A DNA stretch of 49,655 bases from an uncultured bacterium (GCA_938024995.1 CALJDU010000095.1:1-49655); one strand, 5' to 3'; positions 25,625 to 35,090 are shown, counted from the stretch's first letter. Numbers and translations are program-made. The notes: generated by a model not told the origin, from the sequence alone.

Positions 25625-27922
25625 ATGGTCAGCCCTATGCCGGTTGACTCGACCGATCTGCCGAGGCCTTTCGGCGTCTACACGCTCCTGCGCCGGCTCG
25701 CGGTCGGGGGAATGGCGGAGGTCTACGTCGCGAAGACCGAAGGGATCGGGGGCTTTGAGAAGCTCGTCGCGATCAAGGTCATCCACCCGCGCTTCTCGGA
25801 AGACGAGCACTTCATCCAGATGCTCGTGGAGGAAGCGAAGCTCTCCGTTCTTCTGACCCACGCGAACATCGCGCAGACCTTCGACCTCGGCGAGATCGAC
25901 GGCATCTACTTCATCGTGATGGAGTTCATCGAGGGCGCGGACACCTACCGTCTGCTCAAGCGAACGGATGAGCGGAACGTGAAGCTCCCGCTCGATGTCT
26001 GTGCGTACGTGGCCGCGGAAACGGCCGCGGGTCTCGATTATGCGCACCGCAAGCACGACTCCTCGGGGCGCCCGCTCAACATCGTGCATCGCGACATCTC
26101 GCCGCAGAACATTTTGATGAGCTTCTCCGGCGAGGTGAAGATCGTCGACTTCGGGATCGCGAAGGCCGCGCTTCGAACCGCTCAGACCGAGGTCGGGGTC
26201 ATCAAGGGCAAGTACTACTACATGTCCCCGGAACAAGCCTGGGCCGACCCGGTCGACTCACGCAGCGACATCTTCTCCGCGGGCGTCGTCTTGTACGAGC
26301 TCCTCACCGGCGAGATGCTCTATCAACAGGACAACCTCCCGAAGCTCCTCGACGCGGTTCGCAAAGCGGAGATCCCGCCGCCGTCGTCCAAGCGAAAAGA
26401 GATCCCGAAGGTCCTCGATGACATCGTGATGAAGGCGGTCGCGCGCAAGCCGGAGGACCGGTACCAAAGCGCGCACGCGTTCCGGCAGGCGCTCACGCAG
26501 TTCGTCTACCAAGAGCTCCCGACCTTCACGCCGGCGCGGATCTCTCAGGTCATGGCGCAGCTCTTCCCGAACGAGATGAGCAAAGAGTCGGAAGCCGCGA
26601 TGATGACGAGCGCGGAGAAGGTCCTGATCACGCGAGAGACCAATCTCGAGGTGATGACCAGCGCCGAAGACTTCAAGCGCGAGGAGAAGAGCGTCATCTT
26701 CGATCTCTCCGACCGCGATCGAGACGACCTAACGAACCAAGACGTCGCGGCCGCGCGTCGAAAGGTGAAGGCGCTCGGGCGATCGCGTCGGGAGAACACC
26801 GCGAAGATCATCTCGGGCGAGCGCGCATTGGTCGCTGATCACGACCATCCGCTGATCGCCGACGATGGCCTCGACGACCTCACGATCAAGCGTCCCGGTC
26901 TCGGCAGCGATCCGCGACTGATGCCTTCGAATCCCGACGACTGGGAGGCCGACGCGACGGTCGTGGAGGATGGGGAATCCGATCGCATCGCGGACATGTT
27001 GAAAGCGCGCCAGAGCGCTCGATCACCGGAGGCTCCCGTTGCGAAGGTCTCCGTGCCTCGTCCTGGCGTCGCTCCTCCGCGTCCGGTCACGCCGATGCGA
27101 CCTCCTCCGCCCAAGCGGGGTCCTCGCGCAGGGATCAAGACGCCGATCATTCCGCGGCCGCGTCCTCGACCTTCTCCGTCCCTGCCGCCGCTCGGTCTCG
27201 TGTCTTCCGCGCCGCCGAGCGCGCCCTCGCGGGAAGAGACGCCGAGTGATTTCCGGAAGCTCCCGGTGCCCGAGCCGCTGGAGCGACCCGAGAGCGGGCT
27301 CGCCAACGTCGCCCTCACGCATTCCGTCCTTGAGCCCGAAGTGGAAGAACCCCGGTCGCGAGTCGCGATGGCCGCGGGGATCGCGACGATCGCGATCCTG
27401 GTGCTCGGCCTTCTCGGTTTCGTGATCTCCCGTTTCGCGGCGCCGTCTCCTTCGATGCTCGAAGTGGTCTCGGTGCCGAGCGGAGCGGGGGTGTTGCTGA
27501 ACGGTGAACCCATCGGCGACACCCCGATTTCGCAACGTGAGGTGGAGGCCGGGAAGGCCTACCAGCTGGTGGTTTCTCATCCCGACTTCGAGCCGTGGCA
27601 GCACGCCTTCCAAGGGGCAGAAGGGACGACCATTCGCGAGGTCGCGGTGCTCCGCCCGCGTCGCTTCGCGATCACGATCCAGACCGAGCCCGCGGGCGGT
27701 CAGGTTTGGGTCGACGGAGTGCTCCATGGGGAAGGGCCCGTGACGGTGAACGATCTTCCGCTCGGCGCCACCCTGACGCTTCGCGCGGTGATCCCGGGGC
27801 GGGGCGAACAGACCATCTCGCACGTCCTGGCGTCAGACGCGCCGCGCGCCATCGTCATCCCCGTGCCGCAGACCGAGGAACCGGCACCGACGCGTCGTCG
27901 ACGACGCCGGCGTCGTCGCTGA
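25625..27922 (+). CDS. membrane Ser/Thr protein kinase with extracytoplasmic PEGA-like repeats
   Basis: A 765-residue protein. The N-terminal Hanks-type kinase domain (about 15-295) has the Gly loop RLAVGGMAEVY, Lys51 in VAIK, the catalytic loop HRDISPQN (155-162) and DFG (175-177), with SPEQAW and DIFSAGVVLYELLTG further on. The usual Lys of HRDLKPxN is Ser here, a form common in myxobacterial kinases. A disordered, Pro-rich juxtamembrane region (about 300-575) leads to one TM helix (about 578-602). Two PEGA-like repeats follow (EVVSVPSGAGVLLNGEPIGDTP and TIQTEPAGGQVWVDGVLHGEGP), and the protein ends in a run of Arg. It probably senses an envelope signal. Confidence 0.93.
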   Translation: MVSPMPVDSTDLPRPFGVYTLLRRLAVGGMAEVYVAKTEGIGGFEKLVAIKVIHPRFSEDEHFIQMLVEEAKLSVLLTHANIAQTFDLGEIDGIYFIVMEFIEGADTYRLLKRTDERNVKLPLDVCAYVAAETAAGLDYAHRKHDSSGRPLNIVHRDISPQNILMSFSGEVKIVDFGIAKAALRTAQTEVGVIKGKYYYMSPEQAWADPVDSRSDIFSAGVVLYELLTGEMLYQQDNLPKLLDAVRKAEIPPPSSKRKEIPKVLDDIVMKAVARKPEDRYQSAHAFRQALTQFVYQELPTFTPARISQVMAQLFPNEMSKESEAAMMTSAEKVLITRETNLEVMTSAEDFKREEKSVIFDLSDRDRDDLTNQDVAAARRKVKALGRSRRENTAKIISGERALVADHDHPLIADDGLDDLTIKRPGLGSDPRLMPSNPDDWEADATVVEDGESDRIADMLKARQSARSPEAPVAKVSVPRPGVAPPRPVTPMRPPPPKRGPRAGIKTPIIPRPRPRPSPSLPPLGLVSSAPPSAPSREETPSDFRKLPVPEPLERPESGLANVALTHSVLEPEVEEPRSRVAMAAGIATIAILVLGLLGFVISRFAAPSPSMLEVVSVPSGAGVLLNGEPIGDTPISQREVEAGKAYQLVVSHPDFEPWQHAFQGAEGTTIREVAVLRPRRFAITIQTEPAGGQVWVDGVLHGEGPVTVNDLPLGATLTLRAVIPGRGEQTISHVLASDAPRAIVIPVPQTEEPAPTRRRRRRRRR

Positions 27923-27935
27923 ACTTAGCAGCCCG

Positions 27936-28778
27936 CTAGACGAGCGTGATGTTGTCGATGAGCCGGGTGGTCCCGATGTGCGCGGCGATCAGCGCCTGCA
28001 CGCTCGTCGATGTTTCATCCGGCGGGAGGAGCGTTTCCGCGTCGACCAGAGAGACGTAGTCAATCTCAGCGTTCGCGTGCGTGAGGTGCTGACGCGCCGC
28101 GAAGATGAGGGCCTCTTGATCACGCTCGCCGTTGTCCCAGAGCGCCTTCACTTCGCGCAGGGCGCGGGAGAGCGAGAGCGCGCGCGCGCGCTCGTCTTCG
28201 TTGAGGTAGCGATTGCGGGAGGAACGCGCGAGGCCGTCCGGCTCGCGCACGATCGGGTGCTTGACGATCTCAACGGGCATGTCGAGGTCGCGGACCATGC
28301 GGTCAATGACGCGGAGCTGCTGGAAGTCTTTTCGACCGAAGACGGCGACGCAGGGACCGACGATGTTAAAGAGCTTCGTGACGATCGTGGTCACCCCGCG
28401 GAAGTGCCCCGCGCGATGCTCTCCTTCCAACGGGCGGGTGATCCGCTCGACCTCGACGTGCGTCTGAAAGCCGTCGGGATACATCGTGCCCGCGCGTGGC
28501 GCGAAGACCAGGGCGGCGCCTTCGCGTTCGCAGAGCTCCACGTCCCGCTCAAGGGGCCGGGGGTACTTCGCGAGGTCTTCCCCTTGGCCAAATTGGAGCG
28601 GGTTCACAAAGATCGTGACGACGACGAAATCCGCGCCGCGCTCCATGGCGCCGCGCACGAGCGCGAGGTGCCCTTCGTGAAGCGCGCCCATCGTGGGAAC
28701 CAAACCGACTCGCTGACCCTTCGCGCGCGCGGCGTCGCACCGCGCGCGTAGCTCAGACTTGTCCTGGATGACGTCCAT
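27936..28778 (-). CDS. panC: pantothenate synthetase
   Basis: A 280-residue protein of usual length. It carries PTMGALHEGHLALVR (the HxGH ATP site), VNPLQFGQGEDLAKYPR, the AVFGRKDFQQLRVIDRMVRD pantoate/ATP region and the RSSRNRYLN motif, all diagnostic for PanC. The cytoplasmic enzyme condenses pantoate and beta-alanine with ATP to form pantothenate, the CoA precursor. It lies downstream of panB on the same strand with a 90-base gap, so the two probably share a transcript. The convergent kinase gene ends 13 bases away. Confidence 0.97.
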   Translation of the reverse strand: MDVIQDKSELRARCDAARAKGQRVGLVPTMGALHEGHLALVRGAMERGADFVVVTIFVNPLQFGQGEDLAKYPRPLERDVELCEREGAALVFAPRAGTMYPDGFQTHVEVERITRPLEGEHRAGHFRGVTTIVTKLFNIVGPCVAVFGRKDFQQLRVIDRMVRDLDMPVEIVKHPIVREPDGLARSSRNRYLNEDERARALSLSRALREVKALWDNGERDQEALIFAARQHLTHANAEIDYVSLVDAETLLPPDETSTSVQALIAAHIGTTRLIDNITLV

Positions 28779-28868
28779 CGGTCCGGTCTCCTTTGCGATC
28801 GCTCAGCCGCGCTTGGCGCGACTGTATCTCCGCGACGCGGCGAGCGTCACGGAGAAGAGAGAAGAGGG

Positions 28869-29795
28869 TCAACCCTGCGGACCGTAGCCACCGCCGCCGC
28901 TTCCGGCTACGCGCTTGGGATCCTCGGCGACCGTGAACAGCGGGTTGTCTCGTTTGACGATCCCGAAGGTGTGCTCGCGCGCGGGGAACGCCCCGGACTT
29001 TACCTCGTCGCGGTACGCCTTGGCCGCTTCGATGCCGTCGCTGAACATCTCCGCGTATCGCTTCACAAACTTCGGCTGGAAGTTTGGTGTGAGCCCAAGG
29101 AGGTCGTAGCTGACGAGCACCTGACCGTCGCACTCCGCGCCGGCGCCGATCCCGATCGTCGGAATGTTGAGCGTCGCGGTGATGTCGGCGGCGAGGTCTG
29201 TCGGGATGCCTTCCAGAACCACAGCGCACGCGCCGGCGGCCTCGACCGCGCGCGCGTCCCGGAGGACACGCTCGGCGGCGGCTTCGGTTTTGCCCTGCAC
29301 CCGAAAGCCGCCCATCGCGTGGACGTGCTGGGGCGTGAGACCCACGTGCGCGACGACGGGGATCCCTGCGGACACGATCCGGCGAATCGTTTCGGCCATC
29401 TCTTCGCCGCCCTCGAGCTTGACCGAGTGCGCGCCGCCTTCCGCGAGGAAGCGCCCCGCGTTGCGAACGGCTTCGTCGGGGGTCGCGTAGCTCATGAACG
29501 GCATGTCGCCGACGATGTGCGCGTAGCGAGTACCGCGCGCGACCGCGCGACAGTGATAGATCACCTCGTCGACGGTGACGGGGAGGGTGTTGTCGTGACC
29601 TTGCACGACCATCCCGAGCGAGTCGCCGACCAGCAGCATCTCGATGGCTGCTTCATCGAACATCTGGGCGAAGGTCGCGTCGTATGCGGTCACCATCGTG
29701 ATCCGCTCTCCGCGTTCTTTCATCCGCCGAAGCGTCGTGATTTTGACCGGCTTGCGCTTCGCAGCGCTCTTCTCCGAAGAGGGTCCCTGAGTCAT
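28869..29795 (-). CDS. panB: 3-methyl-2-oxobutanoate (ketopantoate) hydroxymethyltransferase
   Basis: A 308-residue protein starting at ATG 29795. PanB signatures are present: MVTAYDATFAQMFDEA, LLVGDSLGMVVQGHDNTLPVT, GDMPFMSYATPDEAVRNAG, SVKLEGGEE, VVAHVGLTPQHVHAMGGFRVQG and IGIGAGAECDGQVLVSYDLLG. The enzyme transfers a hydroxymethyl group from methylene-THF to ketoisovalerate, the first committed step to pantothenate. It is about 40 residues longer than the E. coli enzyme, mostly a charged N-terminal extension and a Gly-rich C-terminal tail. It is the first gene of the probable panBC unit. Confidence 0.97.
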   Translation of the reverse strand: MTQGPSSEKSAAKRKPVKITTLRRMKERGERITMVTAYDATFAQMFDEAAIEMLLVGDSLGMVVQGHDNTLPVTVDEVIYHCRAVARGTRYAHIVGDMPFMSYATPDEAVRNAGRFLAEGGAHSVKLEGGEEMAETIRRIVSAGIPVVAHVGLTPQHVHAMGGFRVQGKTEAAAERVLRDARAVEAAGACAVVLEGIPTDLAADITATLNIPTIGIGAGAECDGQVLVSYDLLGLTPNFQPKFVKRYAEMFSDGIEAAKAYRDEVKSGAFPAREHTFGIVKRDNPLFTVAEDPKRVAGSGGGGYGPQG

Positions 29796-29891
29796 GTTTT
29801 GTTCGATCTGCCCGTGGTCGCGGCCAAGTCGATTCTTGGTCCACGCCTCGTACGTCGTGAACTTAACACACGGCGCCCGCCGCGCACCCGC

Positions 29892-30341
29892 TCAGGACTG
29901 GTTTTTTCGCTTCTTGAACAGGGAAAAAAGCGCAACCGGGGTCCCCGCGAAGAAGGTCAACCAGCGTTGAATGAGCGCGCGTTTTCCATCGTCCAAGGAC
30001 CCTACGTTGAGGATCGTGAGCGTCTCCTCCGACAGCTCTCCTCCGCGCGGCCAGGTCATCGCGATGGTCACGAGGCCGAAGCCGAGCGCGCCCGCGACCG
30101 CGAACCGTGTGGCGTGCGAGAGCGCGACGTCATCCTCGTAGAGAAGCCCGATCCCGAGGACCAGGCTCGCGGCGGCGACGCCCAGCGCGAGTCCCCATCC
30201 CATCACGAAGGGGCCGAGCATCGCGGCCGACATCGCGCAGAGGGAACACGACAGCCCGATGATGAGGGGCGCGGCCTTACGCTCGGCTCTCCGCTGGGCG
30301 TCCCGGTCGGCGCTCTTCGCCGCTCTCGTGTCGGAGCTCAT
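29892..30341 (-). CDS. small membrane protein of unknown function
   Basis: A 149-residue protein. A charged cytoplasmic-looking N-terminus (about 25 residues) leads into three hydrophobic stretches: about 26-67 (probably two helices), 77-95 and 126-142. The C-terminus is Lys/Arg-rich (LFKKRKNQS). No motif was recognised. It follows the TPR gene on the minus strand with a 12-base gap, so it is probably the last gene of the HEAT-like / TPR / membrane protein operon (32762 to 29892). Confidence 0.65.
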   Translation of the reverse strand: MSSDTRAAKSADRDAQRRAERKAAPLIIGLSCSLCAMSAAMLGPFVMGWGLALGVAAASLVLGIGLLYEDDVALSHATRFAVAGALGFGLVTIAMTWPRGGELSEETLTILNVGSLDDGKRALIQRWLTFFAGTPVALFSLFKKRKNQS

Positions 30342-30353
30342 CGCGCGGGACGA

Positions 30354-31580
30354 TCAGTCCGCTTCGAGGAGGGCGGTGATCTCCGCGCGCTCTTCATCGT
30401 CGGTGACGATCGCGGCCGCGCGCTTGAGCATGCGGAGCGCTTCCTCTTCCAACCCAAGCGCGCGAAGGACACGACCCGCGTGGCGGTAGTAGAAGGCGTG
30501 ACGTTCGCGGTCGCTCCCTTGTGAGAGGGCGCGGTACATATCCGCGGCGCGCTCCAGCTTGCCGTGTTCCTCGTGCAGCTCCGCGAGCGGGACCGCGACC
30601 GATGGCGGGAAGTCGAGGTGTCGCTTCCCCGTGAAGAAGTCGATCGCGTTCTCGAACCACTGGATGGCGCGCTTCGGCTCTTCCGCGTCGCGATAGGCGT
30701 GACCGAGCTCCTGCATGACGCGCCAGTCGGGGTTCATGTCGCTCATCACCGCGGCCGCGACCTCCAGGACCTCAGCCGCTTCGGCGGGAGTGCCTGACAA
30801 GCGGAGGAAGTTGCCCATCGCGAGGTAAGGGCGGTGGTCGCTCTCCATTTCGTCGATCGCGGTCTGAAACTGCTCCATGGCGCCGGCGAAGTCGTCGGCC
30901 TCGTTGGCGAGCCGCGCGAGCTCCATTCGCGCGAGCAGTCGCGTATCGGAGACCTCGTCGTCGTCGAGGCACTCGAGGAACTCGACGAGCGCTTCTTTGC
31001 CACCGTCCACGTCTTCGTTGCCGAGCCGGGCGCGTCCGAGATCAAGGTAGAGGTAGCGCGGCGCTTCGGCGCTCTCGAGTATCGCTTCCAGCGAAGTCGT
31101 CGCCTCCGCGTACTCGCCGTCGTTGAGCTTGAGGACCGCGTCGAAAATCGGGTCGCCGTACTCGTCGTATTCGTCGGCCTGCGCTTCTTCCCACGACCCG
31201 ATGATCAACGCGAGTCGCTCCTCGTCCGTGATCTCCATGGTCTGCGCTTGCTCGACCGCTTCCACGACCTCGAGCTTGTCGATGAGGTCCTGAGCGGCTT
31301 TCCGAACCGCGGGGTCGTCGGCGACCTCGATGGCGCCGAGCAGCTCGTCGCGCGCGAGGTCCGGATCGCCAAGCTCTATGAGGCGGTTGGCTTCTTCGAT
31401 GCGTCCCTCTGCGATCGCGTCAAGGCACTCTTTGACGCGCGCGGCCGCGTGGTCTGCGTCGTCGCCCTTGAGCGCCCGCTCGTACTCAAGCTTCGCGGCG
31501 CCGTAGTCTCCTTCATTGAAGAGCGCGTCTGCTTTCTCGCGGGAGCTCTTCCCGCCGAACAGATTACGAAGAAAGGACAT
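30354..31580 (-). CDS. tetratricopeptide-repeat protein
   Basis: A 408-residue soluble protein. The N-terminus MSFLRNLFGGKSSREKADALFNEG leads into TPR-like helical pairs: DYGAAKLEYERALKGD, EANRLIELGDPDLARDELLGAIE, AEATTSLEAILESAEAPRYLYLDLGRA, DDFAGAMEQFQTAIDEME and EPKRAIQWFENAIDF. The composition is strongly acidic. It begins directly after the stop of the HEAT-like gene (TAG then ATG with no gap), so the two are translationally linked and the products may form a complex. No catalytic function is expected. Confidence 0.82.
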   Translation of the reverse strand: MSFLRNLFGGKSSREKADALFNEGDYGAAKLEYERALKGDDADHAAARVKECLDAIAEGRIEEANRLIELGDPDLARDELLGAIEVADDPAVRKAAQDLIDKLEVVEAVEQAQTMEITDEERLALIIGSWEEAQADEYDEYGDPIFDAVLKLNDGEYAEATTSLEAILESAEAPRYLYLDLGRARLGNEDVDGGKEALVEFLECLDDDEVSDTRLLARMELARLANEADDFAGAMEQFQTAIDEMESDHRPYLAMGNFLRLSGTPAEAAEVLEVAAAVMSDMNPDWRVMQELGHAYRDAEEPKRAIQWFENAIDFFTGKRHLDFPPSVAVPLAELHEEHGKLERAADMYRALSQGSDRERHAFYYRHAGRVLRALGLEEEALRMLKRAAAIVTDDEERAEITALLEAD

Positions 31581-32762
31581 CTACTTCTTTTCTCGCTTCC
31601 GAAGCCGCGCGAGCGCAGCCGTCTTGAGGGCGCCGCGGACGCCCCGGGTCTTTCCGAGCGCCTTCACGTCGTTCTCTCGCATGTGGCCGAGAAAGCGGAG
31701 GGCGATCCCCATCGGGGTTTTCGGATTGAACACGAGCGCGCGCTTGATCTCGTAGTTGCGCGCCCACTTCTTTCGGTTGCCGATGTAGCGCAGGACCTCC
31801 TGCGTCACCTCTTTGCTCACCGCGATTTTCGCCGCTTCGCGCTCCCGCATCTTGGCGGAGCTGATCGCGGCCATGCACACGAGCTTGTTCTGATCACGAA
31901 CCAGGATGGAACGCGCCGCGGCGTTTCCAACCGCGGCCAAGCGGATCTTCTCGGCGAGGTTCATGTCCATGATCTGGAAGCTCAGCGGCTTGGACTTCGA
32001 GTTGAGCTCCTCGGTGCCTTCTTCTTCGTCGACCTCGAAGGCGTCCTCGTCGTGATCCACCTCGACGGTCTTGGCGAAGATGTCGTCGCCCGGGAGCGGT
32101 TCCTCGGTGGGCTCCGGGATCAGCTGCCCCTTGATCGCCTCTGCGTGCAGCTTGAACGCAGGGATACCGCTGAGGTCGACGTTGTTACGCACGGCAAGCT
32201 CGACCAGGCGGTCGGCGGTCGAGCTGCGGGTGTTCGTGTTGTTGTAGAGCGCCTCGATGATCTTCGGCGCGCCGAGCAGGCGCTGCTGGTCGAGGGCGAT
32301 CCGTTCGCAAAGATTCTCAGAGCACGCTTTCGCGATGGACTCGTAGGTGAAGTCCGAGGCTGCGCGGTTCTGCAGGACCTCCATGAGCACGTCTTCTCGG
32401 TTCGCGAAGAACTCCGAGACCCCGTGAAGCAGCGAGGGGTTGTCGACCTGTCCGCAGGCCGGAAGGAGGATGGTGTCCGGGAGGTTGTTGAGGCTCTCGG
32501 TCGCCGTTCGCTTGACCTCCGAGTCCGCGTCATTCGCGAGCTGACACAAAAGCGAGACGAGGTCGCCCCCCTTTGCCGGGACCAGACCCTTGGCGGCCAT
32601 CATCCGGGCTGGGGTCGGCGCATCGACGTTCGCGAAACGCCGAATGCTCTTCGGCAGTTTCTCCGGCGGAAGCGGGAGGAATGTAATCTCTTTCAACGCG
32701 TCCACCGTGCTTGAGGGAATATCGGCCGCGCGATCTCGCGTCAACGAAGACCGGGCGAACAT
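31581..32762 (-). CDS. HEAT-like helical repeat protein of unknown function
   Basis: A 393-residue soluble protein. The first half has HEAT-like helical pairs: ARMMAAKGLVPAKGGDLVSLLCQLANDADSEVKRTATESLNNLPD, PSLLHGVSEFFANREDVLMEVLQNR and LVELAVRNNVDLSG. The acidic middle (about 215-250) is probably disordered. The C-terminal half is rich in basic helices (EIKRALVFNPKTPMGIALRFLGHMRENDVKAL), ending LRKREKK. It reads as a conserved deltaproteobacterial type with no assigned role. The stop is immediately followed by the ATG of the TPR gene. The C-terminus could bind nucleic acid, but this is speculation. Confidence 0.68.
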   Translation of the reverse strand: MFARSSLTRDRAADIPSSTVDALKEITFLPLPPEKLPKSIRRFANVDAPTPARMMAAKGLVPAKGGDLVSLLCQLANDADSEVKRTATESLNNLPDTILLPACGQVDNPSLLHGVSEFFANREDVLMEVLQNRAASDFTYESIAKACSENLCERIALDQQRLLGAPKIIEALYNNTNTRSSTADRLVELAVRNNVDLSGIPAFKLHAEAIKGQLIPEPTEEPLPGDDIFAKTVEVDHDEDAFEVDEEEGTEELNSKSKPLSFQIMDMNLAEKIRLAAVGNAAARSILVRDQNKLVCMAAISSAKMREREAAKIAVSKEVTQEVLRYIGNRKKWARNYEIKRALVFNPKTPMGIALRFLGHMRENDVKALGKTRGVRGALKTAALARLRKREKK

Positions 32763-32905
32763 GCTCTCTTGTACGAGACGGTTCGCCCGTCGTCTCCGCC
32801 ATCGGCACCACGTTCAAGGCAGGGCGGAAGGTGGAGGTTCGCGTCCAAAAGGGCTGGGTTCCGTGTCATACTCAAGGGACCGCGCTCCGTGCGCGGAATC
32901 AACTC

Positions 32906-35053
32906 ATGTATTTGCTTAGAAACGCCGCGCGCGCCGGCCAATCAAGGGCCGTTGACTCCTCCTCTTCGTCGTGGGTCTCTGTCGCGCTTCGCGCTCACCC
33001 GATTCTTGCCTGTTTGCTCGTGTCTGGCTGTCTGCTCGTGTCTGGCTGCGGCGATACCGATCCGCCGATGCGTGACGCGGACGTCGGAATGGACGTGACG
33101 GTCATTGACGTTGCCCCCGACACCACGCTCCCAGACACCACCCCCGAGTGTACTGACGACGCGCAATGCGACGACGGGGTGATGTGCACCCGGGACATCT
33201 GCGACGCGACCGGGACCTGCCGCAACCCGGTGGACCCCGCGATGTGTTCAGACGGCATTTTCTGCAACGGCACAGAACAGTGCGATCCACTCCGTGGTTG
33301 CGTTCCAGGCGTGATCGAGAGCTGCAGCGATGACGACGTCTGCACGATCGACCGTTGCGACGAAGAGGAGAAGCTCTGCCGGCATTTTCCGCGGGATTTC
33401 GATTCGGACGGAGAAGCGGATTGGCACTGCGAGGGCGGTACGGATTGCGACGATCGCGATCCTGGCCGCGCGTCGTTGGTCGCCGAGGTCTGCGCCGACG
33501 GAATCGACAACGATTGTGACGAAGCCACGGATGAAGCCGACTGCGGCCGACCCGAACACGACACCTGCGACGACGCGCTCGATGTAAGCGCGGGAGGGGC
33601 GTTCACGCTCAACTCCACGGGTGCCTCCCCTGACTACTCGCTCGGCTGCGGGGGCGCTGGCCGACGAGACCTGGTCCTGAGCTTCACGATCGACGAGCCA
33701 CAAGATGTCGACATCACCGCCGAGGGGCGCAGCTCGGTCTACGTCGCGGTGCGGCGAGATTGTGACGATCGCGATACCGAGTTTGAGTGCCGCAATGGCT
33801 TCCCCGGTCGCGCGCGGATGCGGAACCTGGAGCCAGGCACCTACTTCGTCCTTCTCCTCGATATCGGCGGTGAATTGGACGTCAACATTGAGTTCAGTGA
33901 CGCGACCGCGCCTCCGCCCAACGACACGTGCGAAGGCGCGATTGATGTGAGCGAAGGCGGACGCTTTGAAGGGTCCCTCGTGGACGTCGCCGGCGACTAC
34001 GAGCTCTCGTGTGGTGCTTCGCTTGGGCTGGACCTCGCCTACACGTTCACGCTCACAGAGCGCAAGGACGTCGTGGCGTCCGTGCTCGCGACCTCACGCG
34101 ACACGGTCTCGTTCACGCTCAAGGAAGACTGCGACGACGAGAGCGAGGAGCTCCGCTGTGGCCGCGGCTCACCCGCCGGAGCGCGCGTTTACTCGCTCGA
34201 CCCAGGAACGTACTTCCTGATCGTCGATGGTCCCTCGTTCCGCGAGCTCGACTTCATTCTCGACATCGCGTTTGAAGATCCGTCGAGCCCGCCCGCAGGC
34301 GACACCTGCGAGGACCCGATCCCGCTCACGATCGGGGAACCGATCGAAGGCACGCTCGCCGACAAACAAGACGATCATGCGCTCACGTGCGCGTTCTTCT
34401 ATCGGGACGCGGTCTACTCCTTCGAACTCCCCGAGCGGAGCGACGTCACGGTCGTCGCCGACGGCGATCGCTTCGTCAACGTGTCGGTCCGCGAAGAGTG
34501 CGGAGAGGAAATGGACGACCTGCGGTGCACGAGCGGCTCGCCTGCCCGCGCCCGGATCCGCGATCTCGCGCGAGGCACATACTACGTGATCGTAGAGTCC
34601 TTTTCGGCGGGATCGTTCGAGCTGACGGTCGAGACGACGCCGCCTACGCCGTCCGAAGCGGTGGTCGGCAACGAGAACTGTGAACGCGCCCATCCTGTCC
34701 CCGTGACTGGGGGACTCTTCACCGGGGACACCACCACAATGGCCAACGACTACGGCACAACCCGCTGTGGCGGGGGCGCGACGTCACGCGACGCGGTCTT
34801 CCTGCTGCCGCTCACCGAGCCGAAGCGGGTCACCGCCACAACGGACGGCTCCACCTTCGACACCGTTCTTCATCTCCACACCGGTGCGTGCGTGAGCGAT
34901 GCAGAGGTCGCCTGCGATGACGATGGTGGGGACGGCACGACGAGCTTGCTGACACGCGACCTGGAACCAGGTAACCATTATTTTGTGGTGGACGGCTTCG
35001 GTTCATCGAACGCGGGCGAGTACACTTTTGAGGTCACTGTCGAGGACCTTTGA
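32906..35053 (+). CDS. lipoprotein with duplicated lipobox, MopE-like motif and repeated beta domains
   Basis: About 715 residues from ATG 32906; the exact start is uncertain. The signal peptide ends in LLVSGCLLVSGCGDTD, where an 18-base tandem duplication (33011-33028 and 33029-33046) makes two candidate lipoboxes. A PDTTLPDT tether follows. A Cys-rich module and a MopE-like putative metal motif (DFDSDGEADWHCEGGTDC then DGIDNDCDEATDE) come next. The remainder is four repeats of about 120 residues of the form NDTCxxAxDxSxGGxFxGS, DYxLSC, FTLxExxDV, LxPGTYFLIVDG. They resemble pre-peptidase-type beta-sandwich domains. It is a surface protein with an unknown ligand and a tandem paralogue of the next gene. 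Confidence 0.82.
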   Translation: MYLLRNAARAGQSRAVDSSSSSWVSVALRAHPILACLLVSGCLLVSGCGDTDPPMRDADVGMDVTVIDVAPDTTLPDTTPECTDDAQCDDGVMCTRDICDATGTCRNPVDPAMCSDGIFCNGTEQCDPLRGCVPGVIESCSDDDVCTIDRCDEEEKLCRHFPRDFDSDGEADWHCEGGTDCDDRDPGRASLVAEVCADGIDNDCDEATDEADCGRPEHDTCDDALDVSAGGAFTLNSTGASPDYSLGCGGAGRRDLVLSFTIDEPQDVDITAEGRSSVYVAVRRDCDDRDTEFECRNGFPGRARMRNLEPGTYFVLLLDIGGELDVNIEFSDATAPPPNDTCEGAIDVSEGGRFEGSLVDVAGDYELSCGASLGLDLAYTFTLTERKDVVASVLATSRDTVSFTLKEDCDDESEELRCGRGSPAGARVYSLDPGTYFLIVDGPSFRELDFILDIAFEDPSSPPAGDTCEDPIPLTIGEPIEGTLADKQDDHALTCAFFYRDAVYSFELPERSDVTVVADGDRFVNVSVREECGEEMDDLRCTSGSPARARIRDLARGTYYVIVESFSAGSFELTVETTPPTPSEAVVGNENCERAHPVPVTGGLFTGDTTTMANDYGTTRCGGGATSRDAVFLLPLTEPKRVTATTDGSTFDTVLHLHTGACVSDAEVACDDDGGDGTTSLLTRDLEPGNHYFVVDGFGSSNAGEYTFEVTVEDL
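33011..33046 (+). repeat. 18-bp tandem duplication doubling the lipobox
   Basis: Two adjacent units begin TGTTTGCTCGTGTCTGGC (33011) and TGTCTGCTCGTGTCTGGC (33029), differing at one base. In frame they encode CLLVSG twice before the final Cys, so either of two cysteines could be lipidated. Confidence 0.85.
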
Positions 35054-35090
35054 GATCGACAATCAATCTCACGACCCGCAAGGGATAAAT

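Noticed and set aside
28971..30524. Antisense ORF of 517 codons opposite panB and the small membrane protein
   Set aside because: The sense strand encodes full-length PanB. The product is Arg/His/Asp-rich shadow sequence.
30834..32714. Antisense ORF of 626 codons opposite the TPR and HEAT-like genes
   Set aside because: Sense frames give coherent helical-repeat proteins with touching stop and start codons. The antisense product has low-complexity composition.
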